NCBI GenBank assembly: GCA_041913905.1
Contig: JAYSEK010000010.1
Location: 62,001 to 126,000, forward strand
Origin: Roseateles_B sp041913905
GTDB lineage: Bacteria; Pseudomonadota; Gammaproteobacteria; Burkholderiales; Burkholderiaceae_C
Reading direction: 5' to 3'
Length of the DNA: 64,000 nucleotides
The notes under the pieces were generated by a model. The model searched no databases and was not told where the DNA came from. It worked only from the letters and a program-made list of their open reading frames with translations. The position numbers and the translations under genes were made by a program. This document shows, in pieces, positions 52,189 through 62,739 of this stretch (the first letter of the stretch is position 1; each line of letters opens with the position of its first letter).

Positions 52189-54339
52189 TCAGTCCTGGCG
52201 ACCCTTGCGCGGCACGTTGTCCTGCTGCGGCTGGCGTGCCGGACGCGCTTCCTCCTGGCGTTGCGGCGGGGCGGACGGGCGCGGTGGTTCGGCGGCTCGC
52301 ACCGGTTCACGCACGCGCTCCGGCTGGATCTGGCGCAGCGGCACCTCGCGCTGTTCGCGCTGCTGCTGCTCGAAGCGCTGTTGGCGTTCCTGACGTTCGA
52401 TGCGGTCCTGGCGATCCTGCCGGTCCTGGCGTTCGCGCTCGGCCATGCGTTCACGCTCCATCCGCTCGCGGTCCTGGCGTTCGCGCTCGGCGCGGTCACG
52501 GTCCATGCGCTCGCGGTCCATGCGTTCACGTTCGATCCGCTCGCGCTCTTGCCGGTCGCGATCCAGGCGCTCCTGCAGCCCACGGTCCGGCGAGGCCTGG
52601 GGCTGCGGCAGGGCTTCCCGGCTTTCGTGGCGCTGCGGCGCTTCGGGCAGGCGACGCAGCGGCGGGCCGTCCTCTCGGGCACGCGAGGGATTGGGCTGGA
52701 CGGGAGCGACCACCGGCGGTGTGGCCTGCGGCGGCGTAGGCGATATTGCGGCTGGGGCCGCGGGGATCGTGGGGACCGTGGGCGGGCTCACCGCGGGCGC
52801 GGCCGGCAGCGCCGTGACCGGCTTGCCCGGCATGGTGCGCAGAGGCACGCCGCCCTCCTCCCTGTCCGGCCGCTCTCCGCGGTCCCAGCGACCGCGACCG
52901 ACCTCAGCTCTCGGGGACCCGGGCGGCTGCACCACCGGTACGCTCGGGAGGGCAGGCGCGGCCTGCAGGGTCGATCCTGGTGCTGCCGGCCCCTGCGGCA
53001 CCTGGCTGCGCAGTGGCACGCCGGCATCGCCACGTGCTTCCTGCGGGCGCCATTCCTGGCGGCTGGGCGCCTGCGGCAGCACGCGCAGCGGCACGTTGGC
53101 ATCCGTGTGGGCCACCGCGCGCGCGGCGGCATCGCTCCAGATGCTCACTGCGCCATGCACCTCGCGATTGCTGCGCGGCGGCGGCAGGGCCGACCCGCGA
53201 TTCACCACGGTCACCGGATCGTGTTCGCGGTTGATGCGCTGTCCGTAATGCGGGCTGTGATGGAAGCTGGGCACGTAGACCTCGCGCGGCGCCAGCGGAT
53301 ACCAGCCATAGCGCGGAGGCGGTGGCCTCGAACCGATGCTGATGCCCACGCTGACGACCGGCCCGCCCACCCAGGCCACCAGGGCCGGCGCGTAGGCGGG
53401 CCGCGCCACATAGCGCCCCGGCACCCAGCACCAGCGCTCGCGCACGATCACCCAGCGGCCATAGTGGAAGGGCGCGAAGCCCCAGGGCGCGTCGTCCACC
53501 CAGGTCCATCCCCAGTGACGGGTCCAGGCCCAACGGCCGTAACGGTAGGGCGCCCAGTCCGGCGCCACCTGGTGCGGGATCCAGACGGGGCCGTAGTCAT
53601 CGGCCTGCTCCCAGCGCCCGTGGCGGTCCAGATCCTCTGCGCCGGTCATCTCGGGCGATACATAGCGATAGGCCGGGCGATCGCCCTCGCTGCGGCTCAT
53701 GGCCAGCAGCCAGTCGGCAAAGCGGTCGCGCTCCAGCACCTGGCGTTCGACACGGGGGCCGTCGGCCCACCAGAACTCCACCTGCTCATTGGGCTGGACC
53801 CATACCGGCGGCGTGCCCGGCGCGCGCGCCTCGAAGCGCAGTTCGCCCTCCCAGTTGAAGGCGCGGCTGCCGCGGTCCAGCTGGTCGATGCGGTACAGGC
53901 CCTTGCGCTCGAAGAAGAAGCGGCCTTCGCGGGTGCTGACCTGCAGCTCGCGCACCGCCTCGGCATTGCGCAGGCGCAGGCCCAGCTGGCCGCGGGCCAG
54001 CAGGAGGTCCAGGTGCTCTTCGTCCAGGCGGCTCAGCTCCAGGTCGGCCGCTCCATCCAGCCAAAGGCTTGTGGAGCCTACGCGCAAGGCCAGACGCCCA
54101 TCGCGCTCGGTACGGATGCGGTCCCCCTCGCCCAGGGTCTGGTTGGGCACGATGCGCTGCCAGTCCTTGGCTTCCACGTCGAACACCCAGGCCGTGCCTT
54201 GGGTTTCGGCCACGCGGGCGGCGCGGGTAGGCGGATCATCTGCGGCCTGCGTGGGCAGGGTCCAGAGACTGGCGACCAGCAGCACGGCGCTGGCCAGGGG
54301 GCGCCAGAACAAAGCGCGCATCGGGGTTCTAGTCGGCAT
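52189..54339 (-). CDS. FecR-type/DUF6600 protein with Arg/Glu/Asp-rich C-terminal tail
   Basis: Start at the ATG at 54339, with AGGAGA six bases upstream; 716 residues, with a signal peptide (LASAVLLVASLWTLPTQAA). About 40-190 is a FecR-like beta domain (VPNQTLGEGDRIRTERDGRL). About 240-340 carries the DUF6600 YxxYRYGRW/FxxYHYGRW repeats (APYRYGRWAWTRHWGWTW, APFHYGRWVIVRERWCW). After a Pro-rich region, residues about 590-670 are a run of RERMDRDR-type repeats, almost only Arg, Glu, Asp, Gln and Met. DUF6600 proteins are widespread and uncharacterised; an envelope role is likely from the signal peptide. Confidence 0.85.
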   Translation of the reverse strand: MPTRTPMRALFWRPLASAVLLVASLWTLPTQAADDPPTRAARVAETQGTAWVFDVEAKDWQRIVPNQTLGEGDRIRTERDGRLALRVGSTSLWLDGAADLELSRLDEEHLDLLLARGQLGLRLRNAEAVRELQVSTREGRFFFERKGLYRIDQLDRGSRAFNWEGELRFEARAPGTPPVWVQPNEQVEFWWADGPRVERQVLERDRFADWLLAMSRSEGDRPAYRYVSPEMTGAEDLDRHGRWEQADDYGPVWIPHQVAPDWAPYRYGRWAWTRHWGWTWVDDAPWGFAPFHYGRWVIVRERWCWVPGRYVARPAYAPALVAWVGGPVVSVGISIGSRPPPPRYGWYPLAPREVYVPSFHHSPHYGQRINREHDPVTVVNRGSALPPPRSNREVHGAVSIWSDAAARAVAHTDANVPLRVLPQAPSRQEWRPQEARGDAGVPLRSQVPQGPAAPGSTLQAAPALPSVPVVQPPGSPRAEVGRGRWDRGERPDREEGGVPLRTMPGKPVTALPAAPAVSPPTVPTIPAAPAAISPTPPQATPPVVAPVQPNPSRAREDGPPLRRLPEAPQRHESREALPQPQASPDRGLQERLDRDRQERERIERERMDRERMDRDRAERERQDRERMERERMAERERQDRQDRQDRIERQERQQRFEQQQREQREVPLRQIQPERVREPVRAAEPPRPSAPPQRQEEARPARQPQQDNVPRKGRQD

Positions 54340-54431
54340 GGAGACTCTCCTGGGCTGCCGCCCCAACGCAGCAGGCCGCTCGCCCGATGACGCGGCGGAT
54401 GTAACAAGCGGGCGATGACCGCCCGCCGCCC

Positions 54432-54968
54432 TCAATCATCGGTGTTCGGATCCAGGTCCGGGAACAACACGGAGGTGTAGCCGAAGCGGCTGAAATCGCG
54501 GATGCGCGAGGGATAAAGGCGGCCGATCAGGTGGTCGCACTCATGCTGCACCACGCGGGCATGGAAGCCCTCGGCGACGCGCTCGATGGCCAGGCCCTGC
54601 GGGTCGAAGCCGCGGTAGCGGATGCGCTGCCAGCGCGGCACCACGCCGCGCAGTCCCGGTACCGAGAGGCAGCCTTCCCAGCCCTCCTCTTCCTCGTCGC
54701 CCAAGGCTTCGAGGGTGGGATTGATCAGCACCGTCAAGGGCACGGGCGGCGCCTCGGGATAGCGCTCGTTGCGCTCGAAGCCGAAGATCACCACTTGCAG
54801 GTCCACGCCGATCTGTGGCGCGGCCAGGCCCGCACCGTTGGCAGCCTTCATGGTGTCCTGCATGTCCTGGATCAGCGCCTCCAGCTCGGGTGTCCCGAAC
54901 TGGCTCACCGGCTGAGCCAGGCGCAGCAGGCGCTCGTCCCCCATCTTCAGCAACTCTCTGACAGCCAC
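54432..54968 (-). CDS. def: Peptide deformylase
   Basis: 178 residues. The three deformylase motifs are present: NGAGLAAPQIGVDLQV (I), EEGWEGCLSVPGLRGV with the zinc Cys (II) and VVQHECDHLIGRLYP with the HExxH zinc motif (III). It removes the formyl group from nascent proteins. It is not next to fmt or dprA as in many genomes, so it may be a second def copy. The MBL gene diverges 51 bases away. Confidence 0.95.
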   Translation of the reverse strand: MAVRELLKMGDERLLRLAQPVSQFGTPELEALIQDMQDTMKAANGAGLAAPQIGVDLQVVIFGFERNERYPEAPPVPLTVLINPTLEALGDEEEEGWEGCLSVPGLRGVVPRWQRIRYRGFDPQGLAIERVAEGFHARVVQHECDHLIGRLYPSRIRDFSRFGYTSVLFPDLDPNTDD

Positions 54969-55019
54969 GGGCGCTCCTTGCGCATCAGTTATCGTTGCAG
55001 GCCATTCTAGGGAGCCTGC

Positions 55020-55985
55020 ATGCCACCGTATCTGCTGTCCTTGGGCTCAGGCCTGTACCGCATCGACACCGCCTTCCAGCGCGATGATTTCGACGCCGCC
55101 TACCTGCTGGTCGACCAAGGTCGCGCCGCCTTCATCGACACGGGCACCAACCATGCCGTGCCGCGCCTGCTGGGAGCCCTCGCCCACCTGGGCCTGTCGC
55201 CGCAGGCCGTGGACTGGGTGATCCCCACGCATGTGCACCTGGACCATGCCGGCGGCGCGGGCCTGCTGATGCAGTCCCTGCCGCAGGCGCGGCTGCTGGT
55301 CCATCCGCGCGGGCTGCGCCATCTCGTTGATCCCCGCGCGCTGTGGGCCGGCGCCCTGGCGGTCTATGGCGAAGAAGAGATGCAGCGCTCCTACGGCCAG
55401 CTGCAGCCCGTACCTGCAGAACGCGCGCAAGCCAGTGAAGACGGCCAGCGCCTGCGCGTGGGCGGCCGCGAGCTGCTGCTGATCGACACCCCAGGCCATG
55501 CGCGCCACCACCACTGCCTCTTCGACGCACAAAGCGGCTGCTGGTTCACCGGCGACACCTTCGGCCTGTCCTATCGCGAATTCGACGTGCAGGGCCGCCC
55601 CTGGCTCTTCCCCACCAGCACGCCGGTGCAGTTCGATCCCGAGGCGCTGAAGCAGTCCATGCAGCGCATGCTCGATCAGCAGCCGCAGGGCATGCTGCTG
55701 ACGCATTTCGGGCGCATCGGGCACAGCTTGGACGAAGTCCGGCAGCTGCACCGCCAGCTGCTGGCCCTGCTCGACGAGACCGTGGCCCTCAGCCTGGCCC
55801 TGCGGGACGCGCAAGAGCGCCATGAAGCGCTGAAGCAGGCGCTGAGCGAGCTCTACCTGCGCTCCCTGGCCGCACATGGCTGCCTACTGCCACCCGAACG
55901 GCAGCGGGCGCTGCTGGCCATGGACATCGAGCTCAATGCCCAGGGCATCGGCGTCTGGCTGGACAAGGACAAGAGCGCGGCCTAA
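55020..55985 (+). CDS. Metallo-beta-lactamase-fold hydrolase
   Basis: 321 residues. Zinc motifs: THVHLDHAGGAG (HxHxDH, about 75), DTPGHARHHHCLFDAQSGCW (His) and FTGDTFGLSYRE (Asp), with a last His in LTHFGRIGHS. The fold is used by glyoxalase II-like and many other hydrolases; the substrate is unknown. The C-terminal third (about 240-310) is helical. It is divergent from def and convergent with ntrC. Confidence 0.9.
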   Translation: MPPYLLSLGSGLYRIDTAFQRDDFDAAYLLVDQGRAAFIDTGTNHAVPRLLGALAHLGLSPQAVDWVIPTHVHLDHAGGAGLLMQSLPQARLLVHPRGLRHLVDPRALWAGALAVYGEEEMQRSYGQLQPVPAERAQASEDGQRLRVGGRELLLIDTPGHARHHHCLFDAQSGCWFTGDTFGLSYREFDVQGRPWLFPTSTPVQFDPEALKQSMQRMLDQQPQGMLLTHFGRIGHSLDEVRQLHRQLLALLDETVALSLALRDAQERHEALKQALSELYLRSLAAHGCLLPPERQRALLAMDIELNAQGIGVWLDKDKSAA

Positions 55986-56017
55986 AGGTGCTCAGGCGCG
56001 CCGCCCATGCCTCTCGC

Positions 56018-57499
<1,482 letters not shown>

Positions 57500-57529
57500 G
57501 CAGCTCTCCCCTTTGCCACAAGCACTCCC

Positions 57530-58642
57530 TCAAGGCAAAGGCAGGGTGATTCGGAAGTCCGTCCGTCCGGGCTCGCTGTCGCAGTCGATCATGCCCTGGT
57601 GCTGTTGCGCGATCGTTTGCGAGAGTGTCAATCCAAGGCCCGAACCGCCTTCGCGTCCTGTCACCAGGGGGTAGAAGATGCGGTCGCGGATCTCGGGCGG
57701 CACGCCCGGCCCGTTGTCCTCGATATGCAATTCCAATGCCAGGCGCCAGCGCTGCTTGCCCAGCGTGACCTGGCGCGCCACGCGGGTGCGCAGCACGATC
57801 TCGGCATCGCCGGCCGCAATGCGCGGTGCCAGAGCCTGGGCGGCGTTCTGCACGATGTTCAGCACAGCCTGGATCAGCTGCTCGCGGTCGCCGCGGAAGT
57901 CCGGCAGCGAGGTGTCGTAGTCGCGCCGGACCTTGAGCCCCTTGGGGTATTCCGCCAGGATCAGCGAACGCACGCGCTCGCAGACCTCGTGGATGTTGAC
58001 GTCGCCCACCACCTGCGCACGGCGGTGCGGGGCCAAGAGGCGGTCGACCAGGGACTGCAGGCGATCGGCCTCGTGGATGATCACGTCCGTGTACTCGGCC
58101 AGCTCGGGCCCGAGTTCCGTGGGCTGCAGCTCCAGGGCCAGCAGCTGGGCCGCGCCGCGGATGCCGCCCAGCGGGTTCTTGATCTCGTGGGCCAGGTTGC
58201 GGATCAGCTCCTTGGTGGCCTGTACCTGGTCCAGCGTCCGCTCCTCGCGGTCCTGGCGCGACTGCTGGGCGTTCTCGATCAGCTCCAGCAGCAGCAGGTC
58301 CGGCGTGTCGGTCTGGCTGACGATGACCTGCACCGGCAGCGGCTCCTCATGCGGGCGCAGGCCGCGGCGCAGCAGGGTCTCGAAGCGGCTGCTGGAGTAG
58401 GCATTGCGGGACACACCCTCCATGGCCTCGCGCAGCCGGGCCGTGTCTTCGAGCCAGTCCTGCACATTGCCGCGCGCCAGCACGCGGCGCGAGAGCTGCA
58501 TGTGCGTCTCGAAGGCTGCATTGACATGCACGCAGGCACCGTCCGGGTGCACCAGGGCCACCATGGTGGCCAGCATGTCCAGGGCCTGCAGGCCCTCGGG
58601 GTCGTGATCAATGGCAGTCATGTCGGAGTCCAGCCCCGGCAT
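57530..58642 (-). CDS. glnL: Nitrogen sensor kinase NtrB (GlnL)
   Basis: 370 residues from the ATG at 58642, five bases after the DUF4124 gene stop; the ATG at 58621 is an alternative. A PAS domain (about 15-125) is followed by a dimerisation/phosphotransfer helix with NLAHEIKNPLGGIRGAAQLL (His152) and an ATPase domain (QAVLNIVQNAAQAL, EDNGPGVPPEIRDRIFYPL, GGSGLGLTLSQ). It phosphorylates NtrC under nitrogen limitation and is controlled by PII. No TM segments, as expected. Confidence 0.96.
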   Translation of the reverse strand: MPGLDSDMTAIDHDPEGLQALDMLATMVALVHPDGACVHVNAAFETHMQLSRRVLARGNVQDWLEDTARLREAMEGVSRNAYSSSRFETLLRRGLRPHEEPLPVQVIVSQTDTPDLLLLELIENAQQSRQDREERTLDQVQATKELIRNLAHEIKNPLGGIRGAAQLLALELQPTELGPELAEYTDVIIHEADRLQSLVDRLLAPHRRAQVVGDVNIHEVCERVRSLILAEYPKGLKVRRDYDTSLPDFRGDREQLIQAVLNIVQNAAQALAPRIAAGDAEIVLRTRVARQVTLGKQRWRLALELHIEDNGPGVPPEIRDRIFYPLVTGREGGSGLGLTLSQTIAQQHQGMIDCDSEPGRTDFRITLPLP

Positions 58643-58647
58643 GAGGC

Positions 58648-59181
58648 TCAGGGCAGTTTGCTGAGTTCCCGCTTGATGGCCGCGATGTCGGCCTCCTGGC
58701 GCGCGATGCTGGCCTTGAGCTCGGCCACGCGGTCCAGGTATTTCTGGTAGTTGCGCTCGTCGCCGCGGCGCTCGGGCGTGCCGTTGGCATATTCCTTCTG
58801 CAGCTCGCCGAGCTTGGACTCGGCCTCGCGCAGCTCGCGCTCCAGCACGCCACGGCGATCGGAGTCGCGGGCCTTCTGCAGCACGGGATCAACCTTGACC
58901 GCGCCTTCACCATTGGCCTGCCCCGAGGCTGCGGGCGGTCGCGGCTTGGGTGCGGCCACCACCGTGACCGTCGCGCCTTCGATGGTCCGGCAGCCCTTTT
59001 CCTGCGCCTCCTTGGGCGACAGGGCATCCGTGTAGAGCACCGGCGGCCCTGGGCAGCGGTAGACCACCGAGCCGCCGGCCGGCGCGCCTTGCGCCAGGAC
59101 ACCCGGCGGCATCAGTCCGAACAGAAGGGCCAGGCCAGACGCGACCGGACCAAGGAGGGAGAAAAGGAGTTTGCGTTGCAT
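58648..59181 (-). CDS. Exported DUF4124-domain protein
   Basis: 177 residues from the ATG at 59181 (MQRKLLFSLLGPVASG; a longer start at 59205 is possible), with a signal peptide ending near VLAQGA. The DUF4124 segment is VVYRCPGPPVLYTDALSPKE, with two Cys (YRCPG, GCRTIEG). The C-terminal half is a coiled coil (LERELREAESKLGELQKEYA; RVAELKASIARQEADIAAIK). The function is unknown. It stands between glnA and ntrBC, an arrangement I recall from other Burkholderiales. Confidence 0.8.
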   Translation of the reverse strand: MQRKLLFSLLGPVASGLALLFGLMPPGVLAQGAPAGGSVVYRCPGPPVLYTDALSPKEAQEKGCRTIEGATVTVVAAPKPRPPAASGQANGEGAVKVDPVLQKARDSDRRGVLERELREAESKLGELQKEYANGTPERRGDERNYQKYLDRVAELKASIARQEADIAAIKRELSKLP

Positions 59182-59270
59182 GCAGCGAGGCGCGATCGAA
59201 GCCATGAGCAGGCATTGTGGCGCATTCGCCGCCGATCTTCGCGCCGGAATGGCCTGCGCAAACACCCCGC

Positions 59271-59306
59271 AACAAAAGAAAAAGGGACGGCCGCTGCCGT
59301 CCCTTC
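59271..59306 (-). terminator. Rho-independent terminator after glnA
   Basis: On the minus strand AAGGGACGG-CAGCGG-CCGTCCCTT is followed by TTTCTTTTG. It separates glnA from the DUF4124-ntrBC group, although partial read-through would link them. Confidence 0.85.
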
Positions 59307-59343
59307 TGTTGCGAGGCCTGTGCAGGCACGTCGCGCATCGCCA

Positions 59344-60759
59344 TCACAGGGCGTAGTACATGTCGTACTCGACCGGGTGCGTGGCCATGCGGAAGCGGGT
59401 CACTTCCTGCATCTTCAGTTCGATGTAGGCATCGATGAAGGCATCGGTGAACACGCCACCCTTGGTCAGGAAGGCACGGTCCTTGTCCAGGTACTCCAGA
59501 GCCTGGTCCAGGCTGTGGCAGACGGTCGGGATCTTCGCGTCTTCTTCGGGCGGCAGGTGGTACAGGTCCTTGGTGGCGGCTTCGCCCGGATGGATCTTGT
59601 TCTCCACGCCGTCCAGACCGGCCATCAGCAGGGCTGCGAAGCACAGGTAGGGGTTGGCGCTAGGATCCGGGAAGCGGGCTTCCACGCGACGGCCCTTGGG
59701 GTTGGCCACATAGGGAATGCGGATCGAGGCCGAGCGGTTCTTGGCCGAGTAGGCCAGCTTCACCGGGGCTTCGAAGCCGGGCACCAGGCGCTTGTAGCTG
59801 TTCGTGCCGGGGTTGGTGATGGCGTTCAGGGCACGGGCGTGCTTGATGATGCCGCCGATGTAGTACAGGGCGAAATCGCTCAGGCCGGCGTAGCCGTCAC
59901 CGGCGAACAGGTTCTTGCCATCCTTCCAGACGGACTGGTGAACGTGCATGCCGCTGCCGTTGTCGCCGACGATGGGCTTGGGCATGAAGGTGGCAGTCTT
60001 GCCGTAGGCATGGGCCACGTTCTGGATCACGTACTTCTGCAACTGGGTCCAGTCGGCGCGCTCGACCAGCGAGCTGAACTTGGTGCCGATTTCCATCTGG
60101 CCGGCGTTGGCCACCTCATGGTGGTGCACTTCGACGGGGATGCCCAGCGATTCGAGGATCAGGCACATCTCCGAGCGCATGTCCTGGCCGCTGTCGACCG
60201 GGGGCACGGGGAAGTAGCCGCCCTTGACGGTGGGACGGTAGCCGCTGTTGCCGTGCTCGTATTCCTTGCCGGTGTTCCAGGCGGCTTCTTCGGATTCGAT
60301 CTTGAAGAAGCAGCCGGACATGTCATTGGCCCAGCGCACGGAGTCGAAGATGAAGAACTCGGGCTCGGGACCGAAGTAGGCGGCGTCGCCCAGGCCGGAG
60401 GCCTTCAGGTAGGCTTCGGCGCGCTTGGCCAGGGAGCGGGGATCACGCTCGTAGGCCTTGCCGTCGGCCGGATCGATGACGTCGCAGGTCAGGATCAGGG
60501 TCGGCTCTTCGAAGAAGGGGTCGATATTGGCCGTGTTGGGATCCGGCATCAGCAGCATGTCGGAGGCTTCGATGCCCTTCCAGCCGGCGATCGACGAGCC
60601 GTCGAAGGCGTGGCCCGAGGTGAACTTGTCTTCATCGAAGTGAGACACGGGCACGGACACGTGCTGTTCCTTGCCACGGGTATCGGTGAAACGGAAGTCG
60701 ACGAACTTGACTTCGTTCTCCTTCACCATCTTCATCACATCAGCGACGGTCTTGGCCAT
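59344..60759 (-). CDS. glnA: Glutamine synthetase type I
   Basis: Start at the ATG at 60759 (AGGAGTG seven bases before); 471 residues. GS-I features: DGSSIAGWKGIEASDMLLMP, the metal/ATP region YFGPEPEFFIFDSVRW, NGSGMHVHQSVWKDG, and the adenylylation site DLYHLPPEE (Tyr400, equivalent to Tyr397 in E. coli). It makes glutamine from glutamate and ammonia. Adenylylation by GlnE is expected. Transcription from a sigma-54 promoter with NtrC sites upstream is visible. Confidence 0.98.
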   Translation of the reverse strand: MAKTVADVMKMVKENEVKFVDFRFTDTRGKEQHVSVPVSHFDEDKFTSGHAFDGSSIAGWKGIEASDMLLMPDPNTANIDPFFEEPTLILTCDVIDPADGKAYERDPRSLAKRAEAYLKASGLGDAAYFGPEPEFFIFDSVRWANDMSGCFFKIESEEAAWNTGKEYEHGNSGYRPTVKGGYFPVPPVDSGQDMRSEMCLILESLGIPVEVHHHEVANAGQMEIGTKFSSLVERADWTQLQKYVIQNVAHAYGKTATFMPKPIVGDNGSGMHVHQSVWKDGKNLFAGDGYAGLSDFALYYIGGIIKHARALNAITNPGTNSYKRLVPGFEAPVKLAYSAKNRSASIRIPYVANPKGRRVEARFPDPSANPYLCFAALLMAGLDGVENKIHPGEAATKDLYHLPPEEDAKIPTVCHSLDQALEYLDKDRAFLTKGGVFTDAFIDAYIELKMQEVTRFRMATHPVEYDMYYAL

Positions 60760-60851
60760 CAATCACTCCTAGCGGGTAGCAGGTAGGGGGGTCTCGGAAT
60801 TCGGCGAATGCCGCGGCGGATCGCGAGCCGGCAGCACAGGCACCAAAAGCT

Positions 60852-60870
60852 GAGCAGGTTTCGTGCCAAA
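60852..60870 (-). promoter_or_regulatory. Sigma-54 promoter of glnA
   Basis: On the minus strand TTGGCACG-AAAC-CTGCTC has GG and GC with the exact ten-base spacing of -24/-12 elements. The predicted start is about 60842, giving a leader of about 80 bases before the glnA start at 60759. Confidence 0.8.
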
Positions 60871-61000
60871 AAAGGCCCGCACGCAGGGCGGCGGGAGCCC
60901 TGACCCGGTGCATGGGCCTTGGCGACGCGGGATTATGCGCCGCCCGCTGCCCTTGCAGCATGACGGCGATCGACAGATGAATGGCGCCCCACGGCCACAA

Positions 61001-61071
61001 GCACCAAGTTGGTTCGTTCAGTGCGCCATCATCGCACCAATTCGGTGCCTATGATTGCACCATTTTGGACA
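61001..61071. promoter_or_regulatory. NtrC-binding sites upstream of glnA
   Basis: Three spaced elements of the form GCACC-N5-GGTGC: a perfect one at 61034-61048 (GCACC-AATTC-GGTGC), and weaker ones at 61001-61015 (GCACC...GGTTC) and 61057-61071 (GCACC...GGACA). They lie about 160-230 bases upstream of the predicted start. Two overlap the 3' end of the molybdopterin-binding gene. Confidence 0.7.
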
Positions 61072-61823
61072 AGCGCGGCCCTCATGGCTTGGTAGGCCGC
61101 ATCCAGCTGCCGGGCATCGCCCTTCACCCCCAGCTCGATGTGCCGGCCCCATTGCGGATGGTCGACGCTCGGCAGGCTGAAGACCTTGATGCCAGGGAAC
61201 TCGGCCTCGATGCGCAGCATCAGCGGCGTCAAGCTGGCCTCCAGCGCACCCGGCAGGACGAGCGAGCGCTCCTGGATGCCGCGCGCACGGTGCAGGTGTC
61301 GGTAGCGGGTGTCCAGCACCCATTCCACCATCGGATGGGCCATGACCGGGAAGCCGGGCACGAAGTGCACATCCCCCACGAAGAAGCCCGGGATGCGATT
61401 GAAGGGGTTGGGGATGATGCCGGCGCCCGCCGGGAACTCGCCCATCTGGAAGCGGCGCTGGGTGTCGGGGGCCTGCTCATCCGCCTCGGCGCCCTGCTCC
61501 CGTGCCATCTCCTGGATGCGCTGCCAGATGAGGGCGCGCGCTTCGGGATGCAGCTCCAGCGGCCGCCCCAGCGCCGCGGCGGCGGCCTGGCGGCTGTGGT
61601 CGTCCGGCGTGGCGCCAATGCCCCCGCAGCTGAAGACCAGGTCGCCGCTGGCGAAGGCCTCGCGGAACACCGTGGTCTGGGCCTGACGGTCGTCACCGAT
61701 GTAGCGCGCCCAGCCCAGGCTCATGCCGCGGGCATTGAGGCGCTCGACGCAGGCAGCCAGGTGCTTGTCCTGACGCTTGCCCGAGAGGATTTCGTCGCCG
61801 ACGACGATCAGGCCGACCTGCAT
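61029..61823 (-). CDS. Molybdopterin-binding protein (CinA N-terminal/MoaB-like)
   Basis: Start at the ATG at 61823 (MQVGLIVVGDEILSGKRQDK); 264 residues. The MoCF_biosynth signature is clear: GDEILSGKRQDKH, DLVFSCGGIGATPDD and the molybdopterin/ATP-binding PGFPVMAHPMVEW region. It corresponds to the CinA N-terminal domain and lacks the C-terminal amidase. Proteins of this kind are annotated as competence/damage-inducible protein A but act as molybdopterin-related or nucleotide-processing enzymes. The stop is followed closely by the glnA control region. Confidence 0.9.
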   Translation of the reverse strand: MQVGLIVVGDEILSGKRQDKHLAACVERLNARGMSLGWARYIGDDRQAQTTVFREAFASGDLVFSCGGIGATPDDHSRQAAAAALGRPLELHPEARALIWQRIQEMAREQGAEADEQAPDTQRRFQMGEFPAGAGIIPNPFNRIPGFFVGDVHFVPGFPVMAHPMVEWVLDTRYRHLHRARGIQERSLVLPGALEASLTPLMLRIEAEFPGIKVFSLPSVDHPQWGRHIELGVKGDARQLDAAYQAMRAALVQNGAIIGTELVR

Positions 61824-61836
61824 GCGGGCGCTCCGT

Positions 61837-62739
61837 TCAAGAGGATGGCAATTCGGGCTGGACGCCCAGCGCCGGCGGCGGTGGCGTGCCGGCCGGCAAG
61901 GGGTCCAGGATCTCCACGCCGCCCTCGCCCGCACGGGACTGCCTCAGCTCGTGCAAGGCCTGCAGGCAGTAATGGGCGAACCACAGGGAGCTGAAGGCGA
62001 ACACCAGGGTGTAGAGGAACACCGAGGCCAGGATCAGGAAGGGCGCCAGCGCCAGGCTCAGCACGCCAAAAGCCCAGATGGCCGTGGGTGCCGCCCCCAG
62101 GAAGCCGGTCAGCAGGCCCAGCCCCAGCAAGGGCAGCTTGTGCTCGTTGAGAATGCGCCGCCGCTCGATGCGCGAGGCATGCTCGGCCAGCACGTCGAAG
62201 GTGAAAACGCGGTAGCCCAGCCAGCCCCAGATCAGCGGCGGCAGGAACAGGGCCAGGGGCGGGATCAGCCAGAAGGGCATGCTCAGCAGCAGGGCCAGCA
62301 GGGCCAGCAGGGTGTGGCCCAGCGACCAGGCCACGCTGAGCCAGAACGGCGCGCCCTTCTTGCGCTCCAGGCCCGGGAAGCGGCGCTGGGCGACCAGACT
62401 GCTCATGGCCGGGGTCATGAAGACCGCCACCAGCAGCAGGCTGAAGACCAGCAGCGCCGGCACGGCCAGCGCCAGCAGCACCAGCGGTGCGATGGCCGTG
62501 CGCAGGCCCTGCAGGCCGACATGGTCCAGCCAGGTCAGCACGGTCTCGATGAGGCGCCAGGACTCCAGCGACGCCCGCACCCCGTCTACCGCAGGCTCCC
62601 AGAAGAAGTACATCAGTCCCCAAGCCAGGGGCCCGGCGATCACCAGGGGCAGCAGGGACAGCGCGATGACGCGCGGGTGCAGACAGTAGGCCGCGGCGCG
62701 CCAGAAGGCGTCGGCCACGCGGGACAGGGTGCTGAGCAT
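61837..62739 (-). CDS. EI24-domain inner-membrane protein
   Basis: 300 residues, strongly hydrophobic with about five to six TM segments (VIALSLLPLVIAGPLAWGLM; PLVLLALAVPALLVFSLLLV; LALFLPPLIWGWLGYRVFTF; APFLILASVFLYTLVFAFSS). The layout matches the EI24/CysZ-like family. A Pro-rich tail (PLPAGTPPPPALG) ends it. In other bacteria some EI24 proteins are sulfate-uptake related (CysZ); no sulfur gene is near here. It starts upstream of the molybdopterin-binding gene with a 13-base gap and may be co-transcribed. Confidence 0.85.
   Translation of the reverse strand: MLSTLSRVADAFWRAAAYCLHPRVIALSLLPLVIAGPLAWGLMYFFWEPAVDGVRASLESWRLIETVLTWLDHVGLQGLRTAIAPLVLLALAVPALLVFSLLLVAVFMTPAMSSLVAQRRFPGLERKKGAPFWLSVAWSLGHTLLALLALLLSMPFWLIPPLALFLPPLIWGWLGYRVFTFDVLAEHASRIERRRILNEHKLPLLGLGLLTGFLGAAPTAIWAFGVLSLALAPFLILASVFLYTLVFAFSSLWFAHYCLQALHELRQSRAGEGGVEILDPLPAGTPPPPALGVQPELPSS

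Noticed and set aside
52261..54390. Plus-strand open frame opposite the DUF6600 gene
   Set aside because: The true gene has a signal peptide, FecR and DUF6600 motifs and an excellent ribosome site; this frame has none.
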